NCBI GenBank assembly: GCA_004369045.1
Contig: ML213509.1
Location: 1,122,858-1,186,857, forward strand
Direction of reading: 5' to 3'
DNA: 64,000 nucleotides
From: Heliocybe sulcata
Lineage: Eukaryota > Basidiomycota > Agaricomycetes > Gloeophyllales > Gloeophyllaceae
Positions 38,398 through 48,519 of this stretch are shown piece by piece. The notes beneath the pieces were generated by a model. It searched no databases, was not told where the DNA came from, and saw only the letters and a program-made list of their open reading frames with translations. Position 1 is the stretch's first letter; each line of letters starts with the position of its first letter. Made by a program: the position numbers and the translations under genes.

Positions 38398-39855
38398 ATG
38401 GCCGACTTTTCCAGCATGACCGCACCGGCCTCGTTATCCAAGCACCATCACCCATACTTTACACCTACGGAGGTAGACCAGCTCTCGGAGAAGCAGAGGG
38501 GGAAGCTGTCTGTGACGCAGGAGGAGCGGACCAGGCAGCAGGCGTGCGGGCTCATTGAAGCTATCGGTGCCAAGATCGGTTTGTGAGTGCATATGCCTCA
38601 GAAATATACCTCATAGACGCGTAGCCATTCACTAACAATACTTCTCCAGTCCGCGCAAGACAATCGCCACCGCCCAGAACCTCTACCACCGCTTCCACCT
38701 CTTCTTTCCCCGGAAAGACTTCAGCTACAACGTTCGTCCGGATCTGTCATCTCGTCTCTCACTATTGACCGACTACTACACAGGATGTTGCCCTTGCCGC
38801 TATCTACGTCTCGACCAAAATGCACGACACCCTCAAGAAACCTCGGGAGCTGCTCATGGTCTCGTACGCCGTCCGCTTCCCGGAGCTCGCCGCGAAATCG
38901 CGCTCATTAGGCGGAGAGGTCGATATGGATCCTAATGTGCGTGGTTATCTACACGCCTATGGGTGTGTTCTGATGAGCGCAGACTGTGGAGAATGACAGG
39001 CAGCGGTTGTTGGCTGTCGAACGCCTCATATTAGAGATGATTTGTTTCAATTTTACGTCACGGCTGCCATTTCCGTATGTCATCAAAATTGGTAGAGCGC
39101 TGCATGGTACGCCGTCCTTGCGTCCGCTATCACAGCACCTAACTCTACGCTGCAGCTACCAAGAAACTCACCAAGCTAGCATGGCGTCTCGCAGTCGATA
39201 GGTGGGTTGACCCTCACGTTCTCTGTTTGCTTTTCATTTGAGTGACGTCTATCTAGCCACCGCACCCCCGTCACACTCTCCTACCCAGCACACGAAATCG
39301 CGCTAGGCTGCATCTACCTCGCAGCCCTCCTTTCCTCCTTTGAGCAGGGCATGACCTCTCCCGACTCCGCTTCCGCTTCCCACAACTCCGGCAAATACAG
39401 CTCGCCGCAGCGGCTTGTAGATATCCTGGGTCGACACGGGGAGTGGGAGATGAGGTTCCTGGCGAGAGTGGAGGATATCCAAGGTACTTCCATCCATGCT
39501 TCTTTCTTGGACATGGGAGACTAACCACGACGATCGCCATCCAGAAATCGCGCACCAAACTATCGACCTCCTCATCGTGCACGCCCAGAACCCTCTCGCG
39601 ACCACCTCGCCCATCTCGCCCTCCTCCCCTTCGCCCAATTTGCCGCACCTTCCCTCTCACTCTGCCGCTCACTCTCAATCGGCCGTGCCCTACAAGCCGG
39701 ATCAACTGATTAGACTGAAGATCCACATGCGGGAGACGGAGCACCCGGCGAGGAGGCGGCCGCCACTGGCCAGGGAGGAGGTGGGCACGGGGTTGCTTGG
39801 GCGGAATGAGGGGACGGTGAGGTTTTTGTTTGGGCCGGGCGATGGGGGCAGGTGA
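38398..39855 (+). CDS. ctk2: Ctk2-like cyclin (CTDK-I, cyclin K type)
   Basis: The cyclin partner of a Cdk12/Ctk1-type kinase that phosphorylates the RNA polymerase II C-terminal domain during elongation. Exon 1 gives HHPYFTPTEVDQLSEKQRGK. The first cyclin fold covers QACGLIEAIGAKIGLPRKTI, TAQNLYHRFHLFFP and DVALAAIYVSTKMHDTLKKP (Lys of the conserved KMxDTLKKPR box). ERLILEMICFNFTSRLPFPY follows. The second fold covers LTKLAWRLAVDS and HEIALGCIYLAALL. The 3' part is Ser/Pro-rich and ends RFLFGPGDGGR. Five to six introns of about 55 bp are present. A decayed copy of its last exon lies 200 bp downstream. Confidence 0.93.
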
Positions 39856-40662
39856 GCGTTGGGATGTTCTTCGTTCGGCAGGTGCGCTGGAATGTTGCTT
39901 GTGTACTGCGTTGAGCTGTGTCTGTTTGATGTCAAGCATGGATCGCTTTACCCATCAACAGGAAGCCTTGGCCTTGCGATTGCATTGCTGAGCGTTTGCT
40001 CTCATGTCGATTTCAAGGGTCTGAATGTGAGAGTCTGACCACGGTGAGCCTGTCAAGAAATTGCACACTAAACGATCGACCTCTTTCTCCCACCCCTGCC
40101 TCCAACTCTCCCGCACCCGACGGGTAGAAGCCGACGCTCGCGCAGGAGGAGGTAGGTACCGGGTTGCTGGACTTGGGGATGAGGGGGCGATGAAGTCTTT
40201 CTATGGCCTAGGGGTTGCTTCTTTGATTCCTAACCGTGGATGTCTATGACCATGGGTGGTGAACTTGAACGGCGCAGTTCGGTGTGCTCTACGATGGCTC
40301 GTTATTCGTGACCTGGGTTCGCACCCGCGCGTATGCGTGCCGTGATTCTGAAACTTAATCGCGTTGCTAATTTATGCATTAATGCAGCGTCTCGATGCCC
40401 AAAGCCTCTGTGGCGTCCCCATAGTCGCGGACGATCGTCGGTTAGGTTAGACAAGTACCTGCCAAGTGACTGAAGCTTGGCCAAGGATACGAGAGGCCGC
40501 AGCATGATTGAGTCAGTGATATAAGTACCTCAAAGATACAGTTGGAGTAATACAGAGTCAGGGTTCTCAGCTTCCGTACATACTGAATATAAGTGCACAG
40601 CCGCGGTCGTGGGTGGGATAATTATCTACAGTCCATGCGGCCATAGTCCAGTAGATCTGAGT
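39856..40662. other. Intergenic with a decayed ctk2 3' copy
   Basis: About 800 bp between the convergent ends of ctk2 and the ABM-like gene. Apart from the relic at 40055-40202 I see no gene. Confidence 0.5.
40055..40202 (+). pseudogene. Decayed partial duplicate of the ctk2 last exon
   Basis: The left part (agaaattgcacactaaacg then ATCGACCTC) matches the start of the ctk2 last exon at about 39543-39580. The right part (aggaggaggtaggtaccggg followed by TTGCTGG and a GATGAGGGGGCGATGAAG run) matches about 39770-39820. The middle is deleted by roughly 90 bp, and the frame is not kept. It is a tandem, host-gene fragment, not a working gene. Confidence 0.75.
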
Positions 40663-41449
40663 CTAAAGGGATAATATAGATAGCTTCGAATGCTTGATTT
40701 CCGGGTCGGCGATCTCGAAGATCTGCCGCCCGATGGCACTGAGCTCTTCGTTCTTCTTCACGAGTTCCAGGTGCGCCTGGGCAAACTAATCAGAGACCTG
40801 TGGCATCGCAGAGCGAAAGGCGTACCTCTGGTGATTCCCAGCCCGCAACGAAGACAAGCAACCCTTCTCGGTCGACGCAGGGCCCCCATGAGCACGAGTG
40901 CCCCCTCCCTAACGTGCTCACGATCTTCTCGAGGTGCACCATTAGCCCCGTAAGACGGCCTTTGTCTCTGTCCGTCACGCCTTTCTTTACGCGGAACAGG
41001 GCGACTTCGGTGTACGGGGCGCTGAACGGTCGGATCGGGGGGATGTGGAATTGGATGTGGAACATGTCAAGGGGTCTGGATGGGGAGATGGCGGGTTGGA
41101 GGGCGGCGAGCAGCTGATCGTATGCTGCCTTATTCCGCATTAGGGACCTGTGCGATTCGAGGTCGTCCCAGCCTACTATCACTCGTGAGCGCCTGCGATG
41201 TATCCGGACAGACCTCCGTACGCACCGACCAACAGATACGCAACCGTATTGTCTTCATGTTGGATGCCGTGGTAGGTGCTGCATGGTCAATAAGACGATG
41301 AGAATGAGAAAGGCTGAGTTTGCTGCACAGGCTCACTAGCGCCACCCTTCCGCCTTCGATACCAACTCCTGCGCCGGTCTGACAACCTCCGGGTCTTCGC
41401 GGTACTCGTCGGTGGCGGCAAAGATAGCAAACTCGGTTACAGGGGCCAT
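40663..41449 (-). CDS. ABM-like dimeric alpha-beta barrel protein
   Basis: About 207 residues in four exons. Exon 1 is MAPVTEFAIFAATDEYREDP, then a 55-bp intron inside a Tyr codon. Exon 2 continues TYHGIQHEDNTVAYLLV. Exon 3 starts VGWDDLESHRSLM and holds MFHIQFHIPPIRPFSAPYTE, VALFRVKKG and LLVFVAGWESPE. The last exon reads HLELVKKNEELSAIGRQIFE and ends KLSILSL. The repeated pattern of a strand with Trp plus 'W(D/E)S.E.H' and helix is typical of the antibiotic-biosynthesis-monooxygenase (ABM)/ferredoxin-like fold, here as two half barrels. Members bind or modify small molecules; many in fungi are uncharacterised. No catalytic residue can be assigned with confidence. Confidence 0.75.
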
Positions 41450-42983
41450 AGCGTGTGTTTGGGCGGATTAAGAAGAAATTACTGCGATACGATGTACAGA
41501 AGAAGAGAGGGAGGAATGTACAGTGGCGACTCTAGATTGGGTCGCAGGCATGAATGACATACCAGATTATTAAAGGATATCCAATCGATCGACCATCTGC
41601 ATCAAAGTCCGCGAAACGCCGCCTTTTTTGCATCCCGACGGTTCGGAAGATGGCCCACAGTTCGGCTTCGATAAGGTTGCACCAGTCCAGTCTCAAAGCC
41701 TACGTGGGATGCACACTCTGCCATCACCGGCGCTTTTTCCGACTTGTAGGCGCTGGATTCAGGCCGACCCAGACGAGGATATCCGTGACGCTACAGCACG
41801 TGATCTAATTCGCGTAAATAATATAGTGACAAGTCACATATCCAAGTTGTACATCGTAACCCTGTCACAGCCACGCGCCACGGGATTCCCGCCCGCAGCG
41901 ACGGCCATTGGTCGCCACGACTGTGGGCGGTAGTAAGCAACTCCTCATGCGGCACAATCAGATAGGGGTGTTGTCCTTGGATCCCGTTTCAGGTCCTCAT
42001 GATACCGAGCAAAACTCTGATTTGTTTTGCCTGATATGAATGTCCTGAGTCCTCTCGTTGCCCTGCATCGCAATGCGGGGAACATGGAGCAGCGCTATCA
42101 CGATGGAAACCCCGTCCGCAGTTATGCTTGAACAGAAGGCTTGATAATCACATGTGCAGCGTACAAAAATGCAGCAGCGAACAAGATCCGAGTACGCACA
42201 TAACAATTACAGAGGTGAGAGTCATCGAACCTTCGCACCAGTGACGCTTAAACTCTGTGCGCATCGATCATCGATGACACTCAAACTCAGAATAGGCAGC
42301 CTGACGCAACAAGCAATCCTCAATGCTAGCTTCAAGTAGCACCTTGGAATTTGTACTGCGAGAATCCTAATATCGAATCATTCAGAAGTCAGAAGACAGA
42401 TGCCTCCCGCTGATAAGTACCAGTCGGCAGACCACCTTTAGTAGGCACGGGCAAGAGGGGAAGCAGGGGATGACTGAAATAGCGGGTAGACCACTGCTTT
42501 GGTTTCCACCTGGAGTGGTGAGAGAACGGGACGTGCGTCACGTAGTCCAGGCGGGCAGCTGACAGTCGAAGCGCACCGGTCTGGTGGGTTGTACCGTTCC
42601 ATGGTAATTGACATTCCAAGGACGCCAAAGAGGACCTAAAATGAAGGAGCCGTGTTGCCTCAAACTCGCGCTCCAGCCATAAGGAGCATTCTCACTTCAA
42701 TAATACGGCCGTACGGGGGTGTCTCCCACTTATAACGCCGGTCGTTGCTCCGTTCTTGGGCGCGTAAAGAACAATAACCTATCCGAGCAACCTGTTCAGT
42801 GAGGATATGGATTTCCAGAGGGATGGTCGGAGGCCATACCCTAGACCAGCAGGATCATCTACGCTGGTGCAACTTTCTGATAGCCACTGCCAGATCACTC
42901 TACAGTTCGAGCCTTGCTCTATGAAACTCACGAGATACTCTTCATTAGAATAACTTACATAGCGGCTCACCATCCCACTCACT
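41450..42983. other. Long gene-free interval
   Basis: About 1.53 kb. It holds the promoter of the ABM-like gene on the left. ORFs are all short and lack domains. A CCAAT-type word (gccattgg) occurs at about 41905. I tested the stretch by eye for tRNA arms and found none. Confidence 0.5.
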
Positions 42984-43325
42984 TCATCCGCTCCTCTGCT
43001 GCTCCCACTCCCTCATCTCCTTCGACACCCAAACATCCCTAACCTCCTTCCGCTCGTACATCTCCAACTGTGCGCGGCCCCTCCTCAGCATATGCTCAAT
43101 CGCGCCTATATTCCTAGGCGTGACCGAGTGCGTCTGCGTATGGAAGGCGTACCGCACAAACAGCCGGAACTTAGGCTGGGCGGCTTCGGGTTTTGTACGG
43201 ACCATCCGGAGGGCGCTGGAGTCAGTGAGGGCGTGCACGAGGTTATGCTGGCAAGGCACGTACCGGCGGTACAGCGCGAGCACTTCGCGTTGAAGGCCAG
43301 ATAGCTTGGGCCTCGAGGGCGGCAT
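42984..43325 (-). CDS. sdh6: SDHAF1/Sdh6-type LYR-motif assembly factor
   Basis: A 97-residue protein in two exons split by a 48-bp intron. Start at 43325: MPPSRPKLSGLQREVLALYR. The LYRR motif of complex II assembly factor 1 is made across the splice (ALYRRALRM). The conserved tail of the family is also present: SVTPRNIGAIEHMLRRGRAQ then LEMYERKEVR. SDHAF1 helps insert iron-sulfur clusters into SdhB in the mitochondrial matrix. The ORF is open further upstream, but the extension shows no family resemblance. Length and motif fit the family well. Confidence 0.9.
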   Translation of the reverse strand: MPPSRPKLSGLQREVLALYRRYVPCQHNLVHALTDSSALRMVRTKPEAAQPKFRLFVRYAFHTQTHSVTPRNIGAIEHMLRRGRAQLEMYERKEVRDVWVSKEMREWEQQRSG

Positions 43326-43782
43326 GGACGTTGCGGAGAGCAAGGTACGGTATGTCCATGTCAGCGTCGGTCCTGTTTCCCCAGAGAGGAACTCGGAACC
43401 CCCCGACGTACGTCCGAACCCGAGAGTGATCCGACCCACGCGAGTCGATGTGATCGACATGAATATTTATTAACTGGTCTCCAATTGCGGCCATGCGCCC
43501 AGCTCTGGGACTCCAAAGATGTAAATTCTGGAGTGTATACGCGGTATATACCGGGGCAGTAAGGAGGAATAGACATACAGAACGCACGAATACGTTTATG
43601 CACGCGGCGCTTATGGCATTGTAGAACTACAGTACCGATATCTACAGATAAACAAGAGCATTAACATGCACTAACCCCAAGGTCCTACAGTATATACAGT
43701 GCTTACAATGCAGAGTCCACGAGGAAGCCGATATGCGCGGTCCAAGCAATACATCTGCCGGGATCCAACGTACCGATGTGGC
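43326..43782. other. Intergenic, promoter of the LYR gene
   Basis: A 457-bp gap between two tandem minus-strand genes. Nothing else recognised. Confidence 0.5.
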
Positions 43783-45544
43783 TCAAAATCCGTCAAGAAA
43801 AGGTATCAAGCGGCAAACGCCGTCTAAAGCAGTCCCAGGCACGATGATCGGGGTATAGTCAAGGGTCACTGCTGTGCGCATGACGGATCCTATCACGGAC
43901 ACTGAGTTGATAGGATCTCCATCGGGCAAGAAAGCAATACACGTACGAAACGCCGATCCAATTCCTCCCCGTCCCTTTGGATCTGAGCCGCGACCTCCTC
44001 TCTCATCCACTGCAAATCTTCCTCCGCGAATCTCTCCATCGCTGTTCCAGGGAGCGTTGCGTCAGGATTTGACTCTTGCAAGTGCGGGAACTGATTTTGG
44101 TAGTGATGGCCTGTGGCATCGGGGAGAGATGGCACGACATTCGTCTGCACTGGATCATGGCCGAATGGTGCTCCAGTCGTGCTCGCCGAGGAGACATTTG
44201 TCGGTAGAAGAGATGGTTGAGCCGCGTAAGGTGAAGCCCTCATATTCCAGCGGTTGTCTCTGTCGACAGGAGCTGGAATACGAGACGAAGAATGGAGCCT
44301 TGTTGTGTCTGGAGGCAAGGAATACTCAAAAGGACCGCGACGTGTGGCACTCATCTCCCGACTTTCCCCCGAACTAGTAGAAGATCTGCGCGAGGGATCG
44401 CTCCAGGGCACGCCAGACTGTGTGGCGTACTGAGGAAGGGTCGCGGGTGGCATGTTGGATGAGGCACCCGCACTCCATCGGCGGTTAACGCCAGGATAGA
44501 CAGGGAAGTTGTGTAGGGAGAGTCTCGACAGGGAGTCTGATGGAGAATCGAGGGTAGCTTGGGAGTTGCGAGGGATTGGAGCGGAAAGGGGTCCAAGGGA
44601 AGGGACGCCTTCGCCGTACAAGCCTAAAGCAGACGTAATCTCCGTGCCGGTATCAAGAGGCCAGAGGCTGCGGCTAGGGTCTATGATATCCGCGTCGTTT
44701 GAAGAACGGTAGGTCATGCGGCGTCGGTCTTCTACTGGAGAGAGGGCAAGATGCCGGAAGTCGAATGCGCCGCTGGACGGAATGCCACCCCCAAAGCTCG
44801 AGGGTGATCCGGAGGAGGACTCGGCTGGGGAGGCTTCTACGCCTGGAGCCGACATGGTGCTGGCCGGGCGAGAAGCACCCGTTACTGTGGTGGGATACGG
44901 TTCATACCGCTCATCCTTCTTTGCCTTAGCCTTTATTTTCCTCTTCGACTCCAGTACCGCTTTCGCCTTCGACTTCGCATCCGACGAGCGTCGCGTCTTA
45001 CCCCGGGACTCCTCGTACGAGATGAAGACGGCTTCTGCTGTAGAGGTTCCGGCTTCGAATTCCGGCTGATGTCCATCAGTCCCAGAGATTCCGCTTCTCG
45101 ATACCTCCTTCTATATAGTTAGCAGATGCACCATCTAGAATACAAGGTCGCCTAGGTACTTACCTCCTTCTTCCTGGAGCGGCGTGCCTTGTTCCTTGTT
45201 GCTTGACTGCTTGGTAACCCGTCAGGGTCTTCGTAGGCTTTGTCGCGGGCTTGACCCCAGACTTCCCTTTCAGATGTGGAGAGTTTATGCCACCACTCGT
45301 ATGGCAACTCCGCCATCCCTTGAAAGAAAACGAAGCTGTTTGGTGTCTTCTTGTCGTTGGACAGATGCCGATTGTTCAGCCACCGCCTACGAACAAGCAT
45401 GAATCTCTCCGAGGATAGGATCTCCTCCAAGGTAGCCCTCATGGGGACCGCAGGAGACTCGTCGATCCGGTCCATGCAGAGCGGCCAGGAAAGGACGTGG
45501 TGGTAGCAGATGAGTATCGTGTCACTGCGCATGCGCGCGGGCAT
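43783..45544 (-). CDS. HMG-box-like protein
   Basis: The HMG-like core lies at about 45350-45220: KKTPNSFVFFQGMAELPYEW, then WHKLSTSEREVWGQARDKAY. This keeps the PNSF, WxxLS and ERxxW anchor residues of MATA-type HMG boxes, with weak similarity elsewhere. A basic ARRSRKKE follows. After an intron comes a Lys/Arg stretch (SDAKSKAKAVLESKRKIKAK) that could be a nuclear signal, then a Ser-rich body starting MSAPGVEASPAESSSG. The helix near the end is RFAEEDLQWMREEVAAQIQR. The frame closes at 43893 directly. A GTACGTG donor there could instead join to 43783-43894, ending LIPFLDGF; I give the longer span. I start at the ATG at 45544, but an upstream exon is possible because an acceptor-like CAG precedes the frame. 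The role as a transcription factor is an inference. Confidence 0.6.
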
Positions 45545-47007
45545 TCTATAGGTCACCTCAATGGCCCTTGCACTTGATGTCACTAAACGTGGCCTGTCAC
45601 AGCATGTCAAGGGAGAACGCGGAGGGCCCGACGCGTTTCCGTAAGGAATCTGCCAGAGACCGGCACAATACCAAAATGGAAAACGCTGTGAATCCAAGCA
45701 GGACTCCCGCTGACGAGGGAACGCGCGGAATATGCCAGCACCTGCAATAGGATATCAGCGCAAAATGGGTGCAAGGAAAGATGGACTTTGGCGATGTATC
45801 ACATGAGACGGACAGCGCCCGATGATGATTACGGGAAAGAAGTGATTCTTAGAAAGCCTGAATCAAACTAGGGAGGGAATATGATGGTAATTGAACCCCC
45901 TATTACCATTTCTGTGTAATTGTCTCCCCGTACTGGGCGGCCTACCGCGGGTTGACAGTGCGTATTCCGCCGTCACCGCTGCAGTACAGTGCATTTTCAC
46001 TCTTATCGCACGTTATGAGCGCGCAATCTGGCAAATGGGATCGCACTGCCCGGCCGTACATTACAATCGCACCAACTTTTGCAAACGTATGTATCACGAT
46101 GCCAGCAGTCATACGGGGGTTATGGCTCCCTGGCATCATGATAGATCAGCCTCAACACAGGCGAAAAGAGGCGATGCGCGAAAATCTCTTGACGGCCCCG
46201 ACACTGTCTGAACCGCAAGGTCCTGAGACGAGCTCGCGTGCACAGGATATTGCCGCGAAGTAGCACAATTCGCCTCGTCTGGTATCGTAAGTGCCTAACT
46301 TTGGAGTGACCGGGATACGGCTCTACTCGCTGGCAATAGTACATACATCGCCTCTTTTTGGTCACTCTCAGTATACAGACATACCAGTGTCTCGACGAGG
46401 CGCAAGCATCGGCGCATTCTCCTGCAGGAGACATGCTATGCGTACTCAATTTTCTTGTAATTCCATTTGGCCAATTGGTCTCAAGAAGGCGGAGCGTATA
46501 GCACCTAGAGGACATGGCAGGAAGGCAAGAGGAAGCGAGAGTGAAGAGGTAACCAGTACAGTCCAGTGCAGCCAGTACAAGCGACAACGACAGTAGCCAG
46601 TGACCAGCAGAGAAGAAAGCGTGGAGACCTGAGAAACGTCGTCACGGACGGCCTACGGTTGGCAGGGACATTGTGGGCAGTGCCATGCCAGTTGTCAGAC
46701 TAGTCTTTACGTCCGAAGGTCCGGCAGTCCCGCGAGACATTCACAAAAGAGAAAAGTGAGCCTCAAGAGTAAAAGCAGAGGCTCAGATGATTCAGCATCG
46801 TCCGCTGTGAGGAGGACAGCAGAGGATGCGTTGTGGTCAAAAGAGATCTGTCGCGGGCAGTTCCATCAAGAAGTCAACGTTTCAACAACCTTGCAATCAT
46901 TTGATCGGCATTTGCCGATCGGTGAGGTCATCGTGTTATAGCCCGCTGCCCGACGCGTTCGACAGCTTCAACCCGCGTTCTTTGCCAACCAGGACTCTTC
47001 GCATGAA
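45545..47007. other. Divergent upstream region of HMG-like and NDUFAF6-like genes
   Basis: About 1.46 kb. A 155-codon minus ORF (46120-46587) begins MSLVLAALDCTGYLFTLASS and could encode a secreted-looking start, but later residues show no domain and the frame is in a promoter region. I do not call it a gene. Confidence 0.45.
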
Positions 47008-48198
47008 ATGCAAGTCACGGCAGGACTTGGCCGACCTTCGAGTTCATATCGCAAATTATCGTTATTACTCAAGAGCAACCGAAATTCAAGGCGGTCTCTG
47101 AGCGCAGCTGGCCCATCATCAGGCGGTGTGGAGGACCCAGGCGCGTACTGCAGGGACTTGCTCAGGAAACATGACTATGAGTCCTTTCTGATGTCACCTT
47201 TCTATCCGGAGCATCACCGTGCAGGATATTTTGCGCTGAAAGCATTCTATGTACGTCCCTACACCCGGACGATTGCTGTATCTTACACAATAGGAAGGTC
47301 GAGCTGGCTATGCTTCAAGAATCAGTCTCCAGCTCTATGATTGGCAAAATGAGGATGCAATTCTGGAGAGACACTGTCAAGGGAATCAGCGATGTGCGTA
47401 ATCTAACCTGAAGTGGACATCTACTTATTGACCGCTGCTGCGGTTAGAACAGGCCGCCACACCATCCTATTGCACTTGCACTTCATGACGCCTCCCGTCT
47501 GGCACACCTACCCTTGTACCATCTGAAACGTATAGTGGACGCTAGGGTGTGTGCTCTACTACTTTTGTTACGTACTGCTCAGTGAGACTATACTATACTC
47601 TAGGATAGCGAACTGCAAACGCCGTCGCATCTTACGCTGGATAGTGCAACAGCGCACGCCGAGTCGACCAACTCCACACTTTTATACCTTCTGCTGTCAT
47701 TGCTCTCTTTGCATGAGTCGTCGACCTTCTCTCATGCAGCATCACATCTCGGCGTCGCGCAGAATTTCACTACGCTTCTCAGGGCTCTTCCATTTCATGC
47801 GTCCAAAGGTCGAATGGTAATCCCGGCGGAAATTACAGCAAAACACAGGGTCAATCAAGAAGAGGTTTTCCGAAAGGGCCCGGAAGCAGATGGGCTCCCG
47901 GACGCCGTATTCGAGTTTGCGACGGTAGCAAACGACCATCTCATCACTGCTCGAGAAATGTTCTCAAACACAGGGGTGCACAAGGAGGCTATGCCCGTAT
48001 TTCTGGGAGCGGTAAGTGCATCGCCCCTTGAAAGCCTCTGGCAATGTGCCTGCTAATATGTTGTCGCAGATACCTGTCAAATCTTATTTATCGCGGTTGG
48101 AAGCAGCCAACTTCAACGCGTTCGATACGTCACTGCAGCGGCGGGACTGGAAGATGCCCTGGCGTATCTGGCGCGGTTACTATAAACGTACCTTCTAA
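47008..48198 (+). CDS. ndufaf6: NDUFAF6-like complex I assembly factor (squalene/phytoene synthase fold)
   Basis: The start at 47008 gives an Arg/Ser-rich leader (MQVTAGLGRPSSSYRKLSLL) that fits a mitochondrial targeting peptide. The family core follows: AYCRDLLRKHDYESFLMSPF, AGYFALKAFY joined by an intron to VELAMLQESVSSSMIGKMRM, then QFWRDTVKGISD. Later segments include LPLYHLKRIVDARD and SHLGVAQNFTTLLRALPFHA, with GRMVIPAEI and the end WRIWRGYYKRTF. The fold is that of squalene/phytoene synthases, but NDUFAF6 members lack the aspartate-rich DxxxD pair and act in complex I assembly. I see no such pair here. About six introns interrupt it. Confidence 0.88.
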
Positions 48199-48519
48199 CG
48201 CCGACCGTTCTGGGCATGCAGTGCACTGGACCGTCTGGACGTACTATACGATATAACTGTATTTCACGTATTCCTATGCTTCTTGTAGCGCTGCTGCCAT
48301 TTTCGTAACGCTGTGACATCTGAGTCTGGCGTGCTTGGCGGAACGCAAATGCCGACTACGCCTAATTTGAAGTCCGAAAGACCCGCCAATCTTGCTTCCG
48401 GACACTCACCGCCTTGCCTTCGTGTCTGCTGTCTTCCATCTGTACAGCCTGAGCATCTCCTGCGTCGTCTCTCCCGCTGGCGTGTCTGGCTCGATGCCGA
48501 TGGACGGTCTCTGTGGTGA
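48199..48519. other. Intergenic, promoter of the large F-box gene
   Basis: A 321-bp gap. A pyrimidine-rich patch at 48400-48480 precedes the start. A 5' intron may lie here (a GTGAGT-type donor at 48516), but using it breaks the reading frame. Confidence 0.45.

Noticed and set aside
46120-46587. Minus ORF with a hydrophobic start as a secreted protein
   Set aside because: The hydrophobic start is short, later residues are Arg/Cys-rich without pattern, and it lies in a promoter region.
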